Notes under the pieces: generated by a model
Databases searched by the model: none
Told to the model about the DNA's origin: nothing
Seen by the model: the letters and a program-made list of their open reading frames with translations, nothing else
Shown: piece after piece, positions 6,194-6,197 of the stretch
How the letters are laid out: each line of letters opens with the position of its first letter
Numbering within the stretch: position 1 is the stretch's first letter
DNA from: JAZKFP01 sp040386355
GTDB taxonomy: Bacteria; Pseudomonadota; Gammaproteobacteria; Pseudomonadales; UBA6940
Reading direction: 5' to 3'
DNA length: 6,197 nt
Assembly: GCA_040386355.1 (NCBI GenBank)
Contig: JAZKFP010000119.1
Coordinates: 1-6,197, forward strand
Program-made: the position numbers and the translations under genes

Positions 6194-6197
6194 TCCT
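6194..6197 (-). promoter_or_regulatory. Ribosome binding site of ftsH, at the window edge
   Basis: On the minus strand AGGA is followed by AAATATT and then TTG at 6186, a seven-nucleotide spacing. The in-frame ATG three codons further on is too far from it. The site may extend beyond the window edge. It favours the TTG start. Confidence 0.6.

Overview
The window is a conserved housekeeping block of an AT-rich gammaproteobacterium. All genes lie on the minus strand. In transcription order (right to left) they are ftsH, folP, glmM, tpiA, secG and the first half of a tRNA-Leu(GAG) gene that runs off the left edge. The ftsH-folP-glmM-secG-tRNA-Leu order is a familiar gammaproteobacterial arrangement. 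Having tpiA between glmM and secG, together with the base composition, fits Legionellales-like organisms (Legionella, Coxiella and relatives) better than enterics. That placement is an inference from gene order and protein resemblance; no search was run.

Layout: ftsH (membrane AAA+ zinc protease) starts at the right edge from a probable TTG codon. folP (dihydropteroate synthase) overlaps its 3' end by 14 nt. A gene-free gap of about 450 bp (about 2910-3368) then separates folP from glmM, a pair that is nearly adjacent in E. coli. This gap holds a 177-bp imperfect palindrome with 28-bp terminal inverted repeats (3032-3208), a second 140-bp segment bounded by 16-bp inverted repeats (3217-3356), and a small 11-bp inverted repeat (2985-3015). 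After the gap come glmM (phosphoglucosamine mutase), a 117-nt spacer, tpiA (triosephosphate isomerase), secG (translocon subunit, 4 nt after tpiA) and, 12 nt after secG, the tRNA.

Functionally the block mixes membrane protein quality control (FtsH), folate synthesis (FolP), cell-envelope amino sugar supply (GlmM), glycolysis (TpiA) and protein export (SecG). The genes form a syntenic transcription group, not one pathway. No convincing intrinsic terminator lies between genes. The only classical terminator-shaped hairpin is, unusually, inside the folP 5' coding region (4171-4200).

I found no defence system, CRISPR array, transposase or other new protein system. What merits attention is non-protein structure: the two repeat-like elements in the folP-glmM gap, the folP hairpin, and a perfect 14-bp inverted repeat inside the long hydrophilic tail of secG.
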